The notes: a model not told the origin generated them from the letters alone. DNA of 64,000 bases from Flavobacterium pectinovorum (GCF_006438875.1 NZ_RCZH01000013.1:1-64000); one strand, 5' to 3'. Positions 16,678 through 25,902 are shown, numbered from the stretch's first letter. Translations and numbers: made by a program.

Positions 16678-17701
16678 ATTTTATTACTTTTTTGATTTCG
16701 TATGCTATTATTTTAGCAGATATCGGTGACCAATGTGTATCATCAAAAAAGTAAATATCCTTTTGAATGTTTAATTGTTCTGACAGTATTTCTTTTGAGT
16801 CAATGTAAATATAGTCTTTCTTTAATTTTCTGAAATTCTCAAAGAAAACAGGTTTTGTAAAATTCTTTTTATCGACGATATAGTCATAATACATATCGTA
16901 TTTATCAGGCGATGGCAAGACGATTAATTTGATGTTTTTCTGTTTAAGCTTTGTAGAAATAGTATTTAAAACCTGGTTAAGATTGTTCGAATTCTCTACC
17001 AAATTATTTTTTTTGGTTTTGTCAAGATCCTGATAGAAAAAGAGCAACTTATCTGAATTGTTACTAAACAAAGAAGTAGTGTTAAGCTGAACGTTGTAAA
17101 CTTCTTTATTTGACAAATAATTCTTTTTAAGGAAAAATTTAGCAGACGATATCGGGAATTTTAGAGTTGCAGCAGAAAAAAAATCATACTTAAAAACCTC
17201 TTCTTTTGGCTGAAAATCAGAAACTAAACTATCCAACTCGTGAGTCGTCATTTTATCGTTGAAATCAATGTTTTGGCTATTATCGATTATATACCGTTCT
17301 ACATTTTGAAGTACGATATAATCAATTTTGTATTTTTCGAAAAAGTCTCCATTCGTTAAATCAATCAAAGTTTGAATCTGATTATCCGAAATAAATCTAT
17401 TAACATGAAGAACGCTAAAATCATTCGCCAATATGTTTTTATATCCAATACCGCCTTGTTCAGAAAATGAATCTCCGATAGTAAGAATTTTAAATTTTCT
17501 GTTTGATGATTTAGACAATAACTCAAATTTTTTAGGCTTATTAAAATCAAAAACTTTTCTATAGTCGCTGGAAACATTTGGAATATAACCAATACGTAAT
17601 AGATCAGGAGTTTCTTTTGTACTATAAAACAAAGACGTTATGATGTATAAAGTCAAAAAGGGAACGGTAAATAGGAGAGTCTTGAAAATAAATTTTCTCA
17701 T
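16676..17701 (-). CDS. SGNH/AlgX-like acetyltransfer-associated protein
   Basis: 341 aa with one N-terminal membrane anchor. TIGDSFSEQGG (about residue 70) carries the nucleophile serine of an SGNH hydrolase, and FFDDTHWSPISA near the C-terminus supplies the Asp/His pair. This is the arrangement of AlgJ/AlgX/DltD-like proteins that act with MBOAT transferases in O-acetylation of exported polymers. It starts 4 bp after the MBOAT gene, so the two are one operon. The polymer acetylated is unknown. Confidence 0.8.
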   Translation of the reverse strand: MRKFIFKTLLFTVPFLTLYIITSLFYSTKETPDLLRIGYIPNVSSDYRKVFDFNKPKKFELLSKSSNRKFKILTIGDSFSEQGGIGYKNILANDFSVLHVNRFISDNQIQTLIDLTNGDFFEKYKIDYIVLQNVERYIIDNSQNIDFNDKMTTHELDSLVSDFQPKEEVFKYDFFSAATLKFPISSAKFFLKKNYLSNKEVYNVQLNTTSLFSNNSDKLLFFYQDLDKTKKNNLVENSNNLNQVLNTISTKLKQKNIKLIVLPSPDKYDMYYDYIVDKKNFTKPVFFENFRKLKKDYIYIDSKEILSEQLNIQKDIYFFDDTHWSPISAKIIAYEIKKVIK

Positions 17702-17704
17702 AGC

Positions 17705-19141
17705 TTAAAATTGAAAATAAATAAATTGAGATTCTTTACCGCCAAACCAGAATATTGCAACAATAATAGCATAATACATCGCATATCTAAAGCCGCGTTT
17801 CCATTTTAAACCAAGATTAGAAATGGCATATTGTCCTTCTCTGCCAAACCATTCTATAAGTATAAACAATAATAATAAAACGAATAAAAATGTTGGTCTT
17901 ACTTTAGGAATTGATAATAAGGAACCTGAAAACATTTGCGAAATATACTGTGCGGCATGACTTAAGTTTTCTGCTCTAAAGAAAATCCACGCAAAAACAG
18001 TCAGACAAAAGGTGATACTAATAGAAAATACCTCTTTTAAACTTGGCAGATATTTTCCTTTTGCAACAATATCCAGATTATTTCGATTTGATTTTAATAG
18101 TATCGAAGGCAGAATATACAGAGCATTTAAAAATCCCCAAACCACAAATGTCCAATTTGCGCCGTGCCATAATCCGCTGACAATAAATATAATAAAAACG
18201 TTTCTGACTTTCCTCCAGGTACTTCCTTTACTTCCGCCAAGCGGAATATAAAGATAATCTCTAAACCATGTAGAAAGTGAGATATGCCAACGTCGCCAGA
18301 ATTCGGCAATATCTCTTGAAAAGTATGGAAACGCAAAATTTCTTAATAATTCTATACCAAAAAGGCGTGCTGTTCCCAGAGCAATATCGGAATAACCGGA
18401 GAAGTCACCATAAATTTGAAAAGTAAAGAAAATAGCGCCCAATACATGATCACTTCCTGAATATCCCGCTGAATTATTAAAAATCTGGTTTGCAAACTCG
18501 GCACACTGATCTGCAATGACGATTTTCTTGAATAAACCCCATAAAATCTGCCTTAAACCATCTACTGCATTGGCATAATTAAAAGTTCTTTTTTGCTGAA
18601 TTTGTGGCAAAAGATGTGTCGCTCGTTCTATTGGACCCGCTACTAATAAGGGAAAAAAGCTCACAAAAAGCGAATAATCTATGAAATTCTTCTCTGCTTT
18701 TATTCGGTTTTTATAAATGTCGATTACATATGATAAACCATGAAATGTATAAAAGGAAATACCAACAGGCAAAATAATTTTTAATGTCCAGACATCAAAA
18801 TTTAATCCAGCGCTATTTAAAACATTCGAAAAGGATTCAATGAAAAAATTGTAATATTTGAAAACACCAAGAAAACCAAGATTAACGGATATGCTCAACC
18901 AAAACCAAAACTTTTTTATTCTTTCATTTTTTGCATCAGACATTTTGATGCCGGTATAATAATCTAATAATGTCGAAAAGATTAGAAGAAACAGAAATCT
19001 CCAATCCCAGCAAGCATAGAAAAAATAACTTGAAACAAGTAAAAAAATATTCTGAAGTCTTAAATTTTCCTTCGCAACAAACCAATACAAGATAAAAACA
19101 ATCGGTAGAAATATTACGAAGTTTATGGAGTTAAAAAGCAT
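17705..19141 (-). CDS. MBOAT family O-acyltransferase (AlgI-like)
   Basis: 478 aa with about eleven hydrophobic segments. The family boxes are clear: DFSGYSDIALGTARLFGI, then FWRRWHISLSTWFRDYLYIP, then GLWHGANWTFVVWGFLNAL with the invariant histidine. AlgI/PatB-like proteins pass acetyl groups across the inner membrane to a periplasmic partner, here presumably the SGNH protein encoded next. The polymer is unknown; no alginate or exopolysaccharide synthesis genes are nearby. Confidence 0.92.
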   Translation of the reverse strand: MLFNSINFVIFLPIVFILYWFVAKENLRLQNIFLLVSSYFFYACWDWRFLFLLIFSTLLDYYTGIKMSDAKNERIKKFWFWLSISVNLGFLGVFKYYNFFIESFSNVLNSAGLNFDVWTLKIILPVGISFYTFHGLSYVIDIYKNRIKAEKNFIDYSLFVSFFPLLVAGPIERATHLLPQIQQKRTFNYANAVDGLRQILWGLFKKIVIADQCAEFANQIFNNSAGYSGSDHVLGAIFFTFQIYGDFSGYSDIALGTARLFGIELLRNFAFPYFSRDIAEFWRRWHISLSTWFRDYLYIPLGGSKGSTWRKVRNVFIIFIVSGLWHGANWTFVVWGFLNALYILPSILLKSNRNNLDIVAKGKYLPSLKEVFSISITFCLTVFAWIFFRAENLSHAAQYISQMFSGSLLSIPKVRPTFLFVLLLLFILIEWFGREGQYAISNLGLKWKRGFRYAMYYAIIVAIFWFGGKESQFIYFQF

Positions 19142-19283
19142 ATTGGCAATTGAAATTTTTGGCTAATATAAACAACAATGTGCCACTTATTCAAAATTCA
19201 AAGGGATAAAATAAGTGTCATAAGAAAGTTTTTTTATAATTCTGTATAAAATTGATCAAACACAAATTAGTTATGATTGCAAA

Positions 19284-19325
19284 AACAAAAGACCTCCAAA
19301 TTCATTGATTTTGGAGGTTTTGTTT
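19284..19325 (-). terminator. terminator downstream of the TetX-like gene
   Basis: ACCTCCAAA (19292-19300) pairs with TTTGGAGGT (19310-19318). On the minus strand it is followed by a T-rich tract. Confidence 0.75.
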
Positions 19326-19338
19326 AAATCGTTTGTTA

Positions 19339-20505
19339 TTATATTTTGTTCGGTTCCAATATTTTTTGATCCCATTCTTCTTTAGATTTTCTGCCTTCTT
19401 CAAAACTTTCGTCCGAATGTATTCCTTCTTCTGCCATTTGCGTTTGCTCTTGCGCTTCGCTGGCATAAGCAATCATTTTTCTTTCATAATCTTTTACAGC
19501 CGAAAGCAAATCAGGAAAATCTCCTTCGGTAAGATTTTTAGCTAAATGTAAAGCATCCAATAATCCAATATTTACACCAATTCCGGCAAATGGAGGCATG
19601 ACATGAGCGGCATCACCAACCAAAGTAATATTGCTTTGACTTTCCCAGGGATTGTCCAGAAACATTCTGCGCATTGGCAAACCAACAAAATTATCGGTTG
19701 CATTAAAAAGTTCTTTGAATGTTGGATTCCAATTCACGAATAGTTTATCCAAATAATTAAGTACCATTTCTTTATTGGAGAAATCCATATTTTCTTTTTC
19801 GACCCAATTTTCATCGATTTTAAAAGAAAGATAATAATTCAAAGCCCCGTTCGCTTTTACCTGGCAAAAAAGCATTTTTTGTTCTGCCAGTGCCATTGTA
19901 TTTTCTTCTTTACAAAGATTTTTAAAAGAAGGACAATTAATTTCAGGATTAAGAACTTCACCCTGAATGATATATGTACCCGTATATTGTGGTTCAATAT
20001 CCGTAACAAATTTTCTGGTTTTGCTTTTTCCACCATTCGCAATAATTACAAAGTCGGCCAGTGCTGTTGTTCCGTTTTTAAAATGTAGACGATATTGATT
20101 TTCTAATTTTTCAAGATCTTTTAATTTGCTGTCCCAAACAACCGTATTTTTATCCAAACTGTCCAGCAGAATTTTTCTCAAATCGTTTCTGTCAATTTCC
20201 GGACGATCGTACTTATTTTCTTCCGTAGGCATGCTTTCTTCCAGAATATTAGTTTCAATATCTACGCTGCGTTCACCCGTAGGGCGCGCATAATAATAGT
20301 ATAGATCTAATAAACCGGCTTCTTCGAGCGCGAGTTGTCCTGAACCTTTATGAATGTCGAGTGTTCCTCCTGATATTCTTGATTGCGCATCTTTATCCCA
20401 TTCATATACGGTTACATCAACGCCTTTTTGCTGCAAAAGTCTTGCAGTTGTAAGCCCCACAGGTCCACCGCCTATGATTGCTGCTTTTTTATCTTTTAAT
20501 AACAT
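19339..20505 (-). CDS. TetX-like FAD-dependent monooxygenase
   Basis: 388 aa. The FAD fold starts IIGGGPVGLTTARLLQQKG (residues about 10-28). EIDRNDLRKILLDSL contains the conserved Arg near the flavin, IIANGGKSKTRKFVTD follows, and the second FAD box is GDAAHVMPPFAGIGVN with the GD motif. GGTLDIHKGSGQ and PEINCPSFKNLC closely resemble the tetracycline-inactivating TetX family by memory. These enzymes hydroxylate aromatic or polyketide substrates using NADPH and O2. Activity on tetracycline cannot be claimed; the substrate-pocket residues were not compared. The AraC gene at 20538 is just upstream on the same strand. Confidence 0.88.
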   Translation of the reverse strand: MLLKDKKAAIIGGGPVGLTTARLLQQKGVDVTVYEWDKDAQSRISGGTLDIHKGSGQLALEEAGLLDLYYYYARPTGERSVDIETNILEESMPTEENKYDRPEIDRNDLRKILLDSLDKNTVVWDSKLKDLEKLENQYRLHFKNGTTALADFVIIANGGKSKTRKFVTDIEPQYTGTYIIQGEVLNPEINCPSFKNLCKEENTMALAEQKMLFCQVKANGALNYYLSFKIDENWVEKENMDFSNKEMVLNYLDKLFVNWNPTFKELFNATDNFVGLPMRRMFLDNPWESQSNITLVGDAAHVMPPFAGIGVNIGLLDALHLAKNLTEGDFPDLLSAVKDYERKMIAYASEAQEQTQMAEEGIHSDESFEEGRKSKEEWDQKILEPNKI

Positions 20506-20537
20506 TTTTTACTGTCTTTAATATTAACAGTACAAAA

Positions 20538-21296
20538 TTACTTGTTGTCTATGGCGGAAACTTGAATAAATCGGTCGTTTTCATTTCGGGATAACTCCCG
20601 CGGATTTACACCGGATAGTTTTTTGACTTCCCGACTAAAATGCGCCTGATCAGAAAAGTTAAGTTCGGGGAAAAGTTCTCCCTTTTTGAGTTGATTAAAA
20701 GAAATTCGGAAGCGTAAAAATCCGCAGTATGCTTTTAAGGAAATTCCAAAATACTTGGTAAAATAACGGTTTATCTGCCTGCTTGTCCAAAAAGTTTTTT
20801 CAGAGAATTCCTTAATTGTCAATTCTCCATTTGAAGTATAAATCAACTCAAACAGTTTTTGTTTTCGGCTGTCAATATTCTTTGGTATTAATTGTATTAT
20901 AGCTTGAGTAGCTTTAATACAAAACGCATCAAAATCACCAAGATCCGATTCCTCAAAACCTAAATAGTCATTTGGCAATAGCCGAAATTCATTTAGAAGA
21001 TCTGCTATAGATTGCTGAAATATATACTCGGCAGCCAAAAGTTTGAAACTAATAAAGAACATTTTAGTATTCGCATCTAGCCTTCTTTTATCATATAAAG
21101 TGCCAAGTCCCAGTAAATAAATCTGAAAAGGCTGATCATTATCCTTCGAAAAAACCAAATCAAAATTAGCATCAGGCATTACAATAACCTCTTTATCAAC
21201 TCCTGTTGAATTTTCAACCATCCAAAAACATTCGACAAAATCTTGTATAGATTTGTCGGGTAAGTTTTTTTTATATTGAATTTCGTCGGTTGTCAT
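20538..21296 (-). CDS. AraC family regulator (DUF6597-type N-terminus)
   Basis: 252 aa. The N-terminal 150 residues begin with SIQDFVECFWMVEN and VMPDANFDLVFS, a cupin-like sensor of the kind found in DUF6597 AraC proteins. The C-terminal 100 residues hold two helix-turn-helices (SEKTFWTSRQINRYFTKYFG; LNFSDQAHFSREVKKLSGVN). It lies 32 bp before the TetX-like gene at 19339, so it is probably co-transcribed with it and may control it. Confidence 0.88.
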   Translation of the reverse strand: MTTDEIQYKKNLPDKSIQDFVECFWMVENSTGVDKEVIVMPDANFDLVFSKDNDQPFQIYLLGLGTLYDKRRLDANTKMFFISFKLLAAEYIFQQSIADLLNEFRLLPNDYLGFEESDLGDFDAFCIKATQAIIQLIPKNIDSRKQKLFELIYTSNGELTIKEFSEKTFWTSRQINRYFTKYFGISLKAYCGFLRFRISFNQLKKGELFPELNFSDQAHFSREVKKLSGVNPRELSRNENDRFIQVSAIDNK

Positions 21297-21445
21297 TTTG
21301 AATATTTTTTATTCTTATACAGGATTTGTTTTTCTAAAATTATTAATCCGTTGTGCAAGCAATCAAACTATCGTTTTAATATTTCAATTGCTAAGATAGA
21401 ATTAATCTTACTGTAAGAAGTGAATTTTGATTAAAGAATAATTGA

Positions 21446-22630
21446 TCAATTAGGCAATTCATGAAACATTCCGACCATCATTTCCAGTCCTTTTGGAGAG
21501 TACATAAAATCCATAAAATCTGCCGTTACTTTTTCTTCTTCTACAAATCTTTCAAACATTTCTTTTTCATAAGCAGCAATTGCCGATTTTACATCCGCAA
21601 ATTTTCCATTGGTTAGAACTTCGCATAATTCAAGCGCATCGAGCATTGCCATGTTTACGCCTTCGCCATTTGGAGGCAGCAAATGCGCCGCATCACCAAG
21701 CAAAGTAATATTAGATTGTGTTTCCCAATTTTGGTCAAATGGCATTCCGTATAAAGGTCTTGGAACAAAATAAGTTTCATTCTCTGTAAATAATTCGTCC
21801 CAAATAGCATCCCAATTCTTGAATTCTTCTTTAAACCATGCTAAAACTTGTTGGGAATTTTTAAAATCAATTCCACTTTTTTCAGCCCAATCTTCGTCTG
21901 TTTTCCAACCAATATAAAAATCCAGACTTCCATCGCCTTTAGCACTTAAAAACAAGGTTTTAGAATCTGCCATTGCCGATATTTTTCCGCCTTTTAATAA
22001 GTTATTAATTCGGGGAGTATTTTTTTCTAAATTTTCTGTATTACCAACTATATAGGTAACGCCGGAATATACTGGTTTTATTGACGTAACAAACGGACGA
22101 ATTTTAGAATTTGCGCCATCAGCACCAATTATAATATCGGCATTTACAGTATTTCCGTTTTTGAAGATGATTTTCCAGACATTATCATTGTTTTCAAGCG
22201 AAACAATATGACTGTCCCAAACCACTGTTTCCGGCTCCAGCGAGTCCAGTAATATATCTCTTAGAGGTCCGCGATCAATTTCAGGTCTAAACCATTCGTC
22301 GCCAAAATCAGCGCTTGATTCTTTTTCATGATCGTCATAAAAAATGATTCCGTTTTGATCCACAACACGATATTTGTCGTTTTCAGGCCTGTAATTTGCT
22401 TTGAAAGCATCCAACAAACCAGCCGCTTCAATAGCCTTCAACCCCGATTCAAAGTGCAAATCGAGTGTTGCGCCCTGCAATCTTGTATGTCTGTTTTCGT
22501 CTCTTTCGTAGACTTTTACATTTGCTCCTTTAAGCTGCAAAAGCCTTGCTAAAGTAAGTCCGCCAGGACCGCCGCCTACAATTGCTATATTCTTATTTTC
22601 TATTAAATTTATTTCTTTTAATGCTTCCAT
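21446..22630 (-). CDS. second TetX-like FAD-dependent monooxygenase
   Basis: 394 aa, about the same length and layout as the gene at 19339. IVGGGPGGLTLARLLQLKGA is the FAD box, EIDRGPLRDILLDSL carries the Arg, IIGADGANSKIRPFVTS is the DG-type motif, and GDAAHLLPPNGEGVN is the GD box. It differs from the first at many positions (LQGATLDLHFESG instead of GGTLDIHKGSG), so it is an older paralogue, not a recent duplicate. It lies between the two AraC genes. The substrate is unknown. Confidence 0.86.
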   Translation of the reverse strand: MEALKEINLIENKNIAIVGGGPGGLTLARLLQLKGANVKVYERDENRHTRLQGATLDLHFESGLKAIEAAGLLDAFKANYRPENDKYRVVDQNGIIFYDDHEKESSADFGDEWFRPEIDRGPLRDILLDSLEPETVVWDSHIVSLENNDNVWKIIFKNGNTVNADIIIGADGANSKIRPFVTSIKPVYSGVTYIVGNTENLEKNTPRINNLLKGGKISAMADSKTLFLSAKGDGSLDFYIGWKTDEDWAEKSGIDFKNSQQVLAWFKEEFKNWDAIWDELFTENETYFVPRPLYGMPFDQNWETQSNITLLGDAAHLLPPNGEGVNMAMLDALELCEVLTNGKFADVKSAIAAYEKEMFERFVEEEKVTADFMDFMYSPKGLEMMVGMFHELPN

Positions 22631-22709
22631 TTTTGATACCTTTTATTTGTAGTGCAAAGAAATGGTCAATAATTAAGGTGGAAAATAGCAAAACAAAGTA
22701 AGCGTTGGA

Positions 22710-23570
22710 CTATACGTGGTTTTTATTCCGAAAGGTTAGCGGAGATATTCCGGTTACTTTAGAAAATAATCGGGAAAAATAAGGATAATCATCGTAGCCT
22801 AATTCGGCAGAAATTTCTTTTACTGATTTATCCGAATGATAAAGCAATCGTTTTGCCTCGAGAATAATACGTTGCTGAATATGATGTGTAACCGAAAAAC
22901 CAGTAACGTTTTTTACGCATTCGTTAAGATAAGCTGTTGATATATTGAGCTTTTTCGCATATTCAACAGGCTTTTTTATAGTTGTAAAATTTTGTTCTAA
23001 AAGTACTTTGAATGCTTTGGTCACAATATCAAATCTCGAAAGTGTATCTGTTGTTTTTGTTTGTTCCAAATATTGCGAAATAACCAATCCTACTAATGCA
23101 TTGCAACTATCTTTGAGAATAGAATGATATAATTTTTCGTGGTTTCTTTTAGAGAGATTTACGCACAATGCTATTGCTTCTGAAATAACGGCAAATGTAT
23201 CTTCGTTAATTAATAAGGGTTTTACTGGCGTAATATCTTCTAATAATTTTAGATATTCCGGATTTAAATTTTCATTATCGATTGCCCATCCGCTAAAAGT
23301 TACGTCTTCGAATCCTGTTGAACGATGGATTTGATTGGGATGAATGTAGAGTAGGGAAGAAGGCTGAATTTTATAGGTTTCAAAATCAATTTCAATACCC
23401 GTAGTTCCTTTTTCCTGCAAGAGAAATAAATGAAAATTATCTCTGTGTGATTCTTCAAATTCTCTGGAAGCCTCAAAATCCTTAACGGATATTCTGCCAA
23501 TAATAGCAATTCCGGGCTCAAAGTCGCCATTTGCAGGATTTACTGGAATTGATTTTGTTTTTTTAGACAT
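22710..23570 (-). CDS. AraC family regulator
   Basis: 286 aa from the ATG at 23570. The upstream TTG at 23603 would place the start inside the promoter box. The N-terminus is an AraC-binding cupin-like domain (HRDNFHLFLLQEKGTTGIEI, then SSLLYIHPNQIHR). The C-terminus has the two HTH units (YAKKLNISTAYLNECVKNVT; ISAELGYDDYPYFSRLFSKV). It sits 80 bp upstream of the second TetX-like gene on the same strand and is a plausible activator of it. Confidence 0.9.
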   Translation of the reverse strand: MSKKTKSIPVNPANGDFEPGIAIIGRISVKDFEASREFEESHRDNFHLFLLQEKGTTGIEIDFETYKIQPSSLLYIHPNQIHRSTGFEDVTFSGWAIDNENLNPEYLKLLEDITPVKPLLINEDTFAVISEAIALCVNLSKRNHEKLYHSILKDSCNALVGLVISQYLEQTKTTDTLSRFDIVTKAFKVLLEQNFTTIKKPVEYAKKLNISTAYLNECVKNVTGFSVTHHIQQRIILEAKRLLYHSDKSVKEISAELGYDDYPYFSRLFSKVTGISPLTFRNKNHV

Positions 23571-23590
23571 TATGGCTTTATTACTTGACA

Positions 23591-23598
23591 CAAAGATA
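23591..23598 (-). promoter_or_regulatory. -7 box TATCTTTG for the AraC gene
   Basis: On the minus strand TATCTTTG lies 20 nt before the ATG at 23570. This supports the shorter start. Confidence 0.55.
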
Positions 23599-23678
23599 TT
23601 CAATTCTGATGCTAAGTTTGCTGCATGAGGCTGATAGGTTTGAATGCCGAGGCTATGGGCAATGTCATTTTATTAAGC

Positions 23679-23785
23679 ATTTTTTAGACAATTATGATTA
23701 AAAAAAAATCGCGCAAAGTCGCAAAGCCGCCAAGTTTACAATACATTTTCTTTGCGTCTTTGCGACTTTGCGCGAGATTTATTCG
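23679..23785. repeat. hairpin repeat, GCAAAGTCGCAAAG family, copy 2 (inverted loop)
   Basis: The left flank TTTTTAGACAATTATGA, the stem CGCAAAGTCGCAAAG and the right stem CTTTGCGACTTTGCGCGAG match copy 1 at 7381. The loop CCGCCAAGTTTACAATACAT is the reverse complement of the copy-1 loop with a few changes. Confidence 0.75.
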
Positions 23786-23850
23786 GCAAAGCCCTAATCC
23801 CGAAACTTAGGGAATATCGGGTTTCTCATTGAAAAGCTTGAAAATTTGAT

Positions 23851-23961
23851 ACTTCTAATTTAGCCCCGATAGAGCAGGTATCCTTTGAGAGGAACGAACA
23901 AAGATATAGGCGAAAGCGGGACTTCTGGTCTTGAAAAAACAGATTGGTCTGCTTCTAAAAA
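23851..23961. repeat. 111-bp hairpin repeat A1, left arm around the propeller-like gene
   Basis: Begins ACTTCTAATTTAGCCCCGAT. Inner arms ATCCTTTG/CAAAGAT form a hairpin. It is about 94% identical, by eye, to the inverted copy A2 at 25201. A3-A5 elsewhere share the AGCCCCGATAGA-type end and the GCTTCTAAAA-type end, with different inner arms. Confidence 0.8.
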
Positions 23962-23987
23962 AAATTACAAAATCAAACGAATGTCGT

Positions 23988-25061
23988 TTAACCTAAAAAC
24001 TCCATTTTTAATTTATTCAAATAAATATAGAATAATTTATTCTCGCCAAAACAATATAAAGTTCGAATATCCCGATTATAAACGGCCATTTGTTCCTGTG
24101 TATAAATGTTATAAACTTCAAATCTATTATTGAAAACTATTATAATAAAATTAGCATCAGACAAAATTATCTCCTCTGGAGACGAATCTTCTTTTGAATA
24201 CGGAATATTAAATTCTATTGCATTCTCAAATTCATTTTGATAGAGTTCTCTTATTTTAATTTCTATTTCATCAAAATCTAAATATTTACAATATGCAATT
24301 TTATTTCCGCTTGGATTAAAAGTGTGATGATCTCCAAATTCATCAATTCTAAAGGAAAATATAAGCTCAGGCTTTTTAATATCATTAATTTTAAAAATAT
24401 TAAAACTTCCCCGTGGATAATTATCGTCTTTATCGAAAAAAATCAGTCCAAAAAGATTTTTATCCGGCAATGTAAATATTGAATATCTACCGTCATTGAA
24501 ACCTAAATATAAAAAATTGTCATTCTCAAAAGTTTTATCAAAAAAGTCTACTAAATCATGTTCAGTAAAATTATCAAGGTCTAAAAAAACAAAATTATCA
24601 TTTATCAAATATTTTTTTAAATGAGAGTAGGCATACACAGAATCATATGATGAATTTTCTATTTTTTCATTAACTATTTTTCCTTCTAAATCAATTTTAA
24701 AATGACAAACTTGCTCGGCAGAATTGTTTAATCTCGCTCTTAAATAAATGAATTCTAAATCATCCGAGAAATAAAACTCGAAAATATGTTTTAAAGAAAA
24801 TACTATTGAATCATCCAAACACTTACTGTAATCTACAAAAGAATTATGTTCGAATTCCCGATAATAAATTCTTAACTTATTATCAAGAGTAATTATTGTT
24901 GTTAAAAAGCTGTCAAAATCAACAATTTCAACAAATAATCCCCAAGATGAATTAACTTTAAGCAATACAAGTTTATTCGAATTCGGGACAAAATGCATCT
25001 TTAGAATATTCTCGTAAGATACCTCAATACCTTTTGTCAAATCATAAGTTCGCAATTCCAT
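23988..25061 (-). CDS. predicted beta-propeller-like protein of unknown function
   Basis: 357 aa, no signal peptide, acidic. It reads as repeated short strand blocks (GIEVSYENILKMHFVPNSNK; GDHHTFNPSGNKIAYCKYLD), which hints at a WD40-like or similar propeller, but no repeat signature is strong enough to name. It is the only gene between two inverted 111-bp repeats (23851 and 25201), so it may be a cargo or simply lie between them. Its 3' end is 26 bp from repeat A1. No function assigned. Confidence 0.65.
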   Translation of the reverse strand: MELRTYDLTKGIEVSYENILKMHFVPNSNKLVLLKVNSSWGLFVEIVDFDSFLTTIITLDNKLRIYYREFEHNSFVDYSKCLDDSIVFSLKHIFEFYFSDDLEFIYLRARLNNSAEQVCHFKIDLEGKIVNEKIENSSYDSVYAYSHLKKYLINDNFVFLDLDNFTEHDLVDFFDKTFENDNFLYLGFNDGRYSIFTLPDKNLFGLIFFDKDDNYPRGSFNIFKINDIKKPELIFSFRIDEFGDHHTFNPSGNKIAYCKYLDFDEIEIKIRELYQNEFENAIEFNIPYSKEDSSPEEIILSDANFIIIVFNNRFEVYNIYTQEQMAVYNRDIRTLYCFGENKLFYIYLNKLKMEFLG

Positions 25062-25200
25062 ATATTCTATTTTGTCTCTTTCTTTAGGGAAATATTTCTC
25101 AAACGAAAATAGAAATTATAAATTCAATTATCTTCCTAATTATGGTATAAAAGGATTTAATTTTTAGAGTTTGGCGAAGTTTGTTTGATTGTCTATTTTT

Positions 25201-25311
25201 TTTTAGGAGCAGAAAAATCAGTTTTTTCAAGACCCGAAGTCCCGCTTTCACCTATATCTTTGTTCGTTCCTCTCAAAGGATACCGGCTCTATCGGGGCTA
25301 AATTAGAAGTC
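25201..25311. repeat. 111-bp hairpin repeat A2, inverted copy of A1
   Basis: The reverse complement matches A1 with about seven mismatches, including the inner TCCTTTGAGAGGAACGAAC word. The two copies are in opposite orientation about 1.24 kb apart and enclose the gene at 23988. Confidence 0.8.
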
Positions 25312-25343
25312 TCTTTTTTTTAAGAAAATTAGAAACACAACAA

Positions 25344-25444
25344 TTGTCATCCTAAGGAACGAAGGATTACACAAGTAATTCCACATGCAAAATCGCCAAT
25401 CTTTGTCGAGTTAATAATGTGATTCTTCGTTCCTCAGGATGACA
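25344..25444. repeat. about 100-bp palindromic repeat B1 (GTCAT...ATGAC family)
   Basis: GTCATCCTAAGGAACGAAG pairs with CTTCGTTCCTCAGGATGAC. The loop contains AATCGCCAATCTTTGTCGAG, the reverse complement of the ACAAAGATTGGCGATT core in B2 (41471) and B3 (56206). Arms differ between copies yet still pair. Confidence 0.8.
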
Positions 25445-25468
25445 AAAATGTGCAAGCCAAAAATGCAA

Positions 25469-25499
25469 TAAAAAACTCCATTTATTAAAATGGAGTTCT
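25469..25499 (-). terminator. terminator downstream of the DoxX gene
   Basis: AACTCCATTT pairs with AAATGGAGTT. Read on the minus strand it ends in a T run. Confidence 0.75.
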
Positions 25500-25524
25500 A
25501 TGAAACATATTGTTAAAAACTTAA

Positions 25525-25902
25525 TTAAGCCGAAATCGTTTTTCGATCTGCAGGTCTAAAATACCAAGATAATACAGTTAAAACGATTAATAAAATCGGA
25601 CCAAAAAGTTCTTTGGCTTCATCTCCACTCGCTATGTGCGAGAAAACTGCGCCCGACATTGCAAAGAAAAAACCTGCATAAGCCCATTCTTTCAACAAAG
25701 GAAACTTAGGAATAAGAATTGCGATAACACCAAGGATTTTCCAAATTCCCAAAAGCGTTAAAAAATAAAGCGGATATCCCAAATGAGCCATCATTGTTGT
25801 TTGTTCCTTCAATTTAATAAATTGAACAATTCCTGTTGCAGTCATTCCTAATGCAAGCCAAAGCGTTGCAACCCAATAGATAATTTTATTTCTCTTAGTC
25901 AT
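25525..25902 (-). CDS. DoxX family membrane protein
   Basis: 125 aa with four predicted transmembrane helices (YWVATLWLALGMTATGIVQF; YPLYFLTLLGIWKILGVIAI; WAYAGFFFAMSGAVFSHI; LLIVLTVLSWYF). The length and the GIVQF/PLYFLTLLGIWKILG segments fit DoxX-like/DUF4870-style small membrane proteins. The function of most members is unknown. It may belong to the same transcription unit as the ArsR and SRPBCC genes upstream, though a 190-bp repeat-containing gap intervenes. Confidence 0.8.
   Translation of the reverse strand: MTKRNKIIYWVATLWLALGMTATGIVQFIKLKEQTTMMAHLGYPLYFLTLLGIWKILGVIAILIPKFPLLKEWAYAGFFFAMSGAVFSHIASGDEAKELFGPILLIVLTVLSWYFRPADRKTISA

Noticed and set aside
19339..22630. TetX-like genes as tet(X) resistance genes
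   Set aside because: Family membership does not show tetracycline activity; residues were not compared with functional enzymes.
23885..24133. 82-aa open frame on the plus strand
   Set aside because: Starts in repeat A1 and runs antisense to the end of the gene at 23988.
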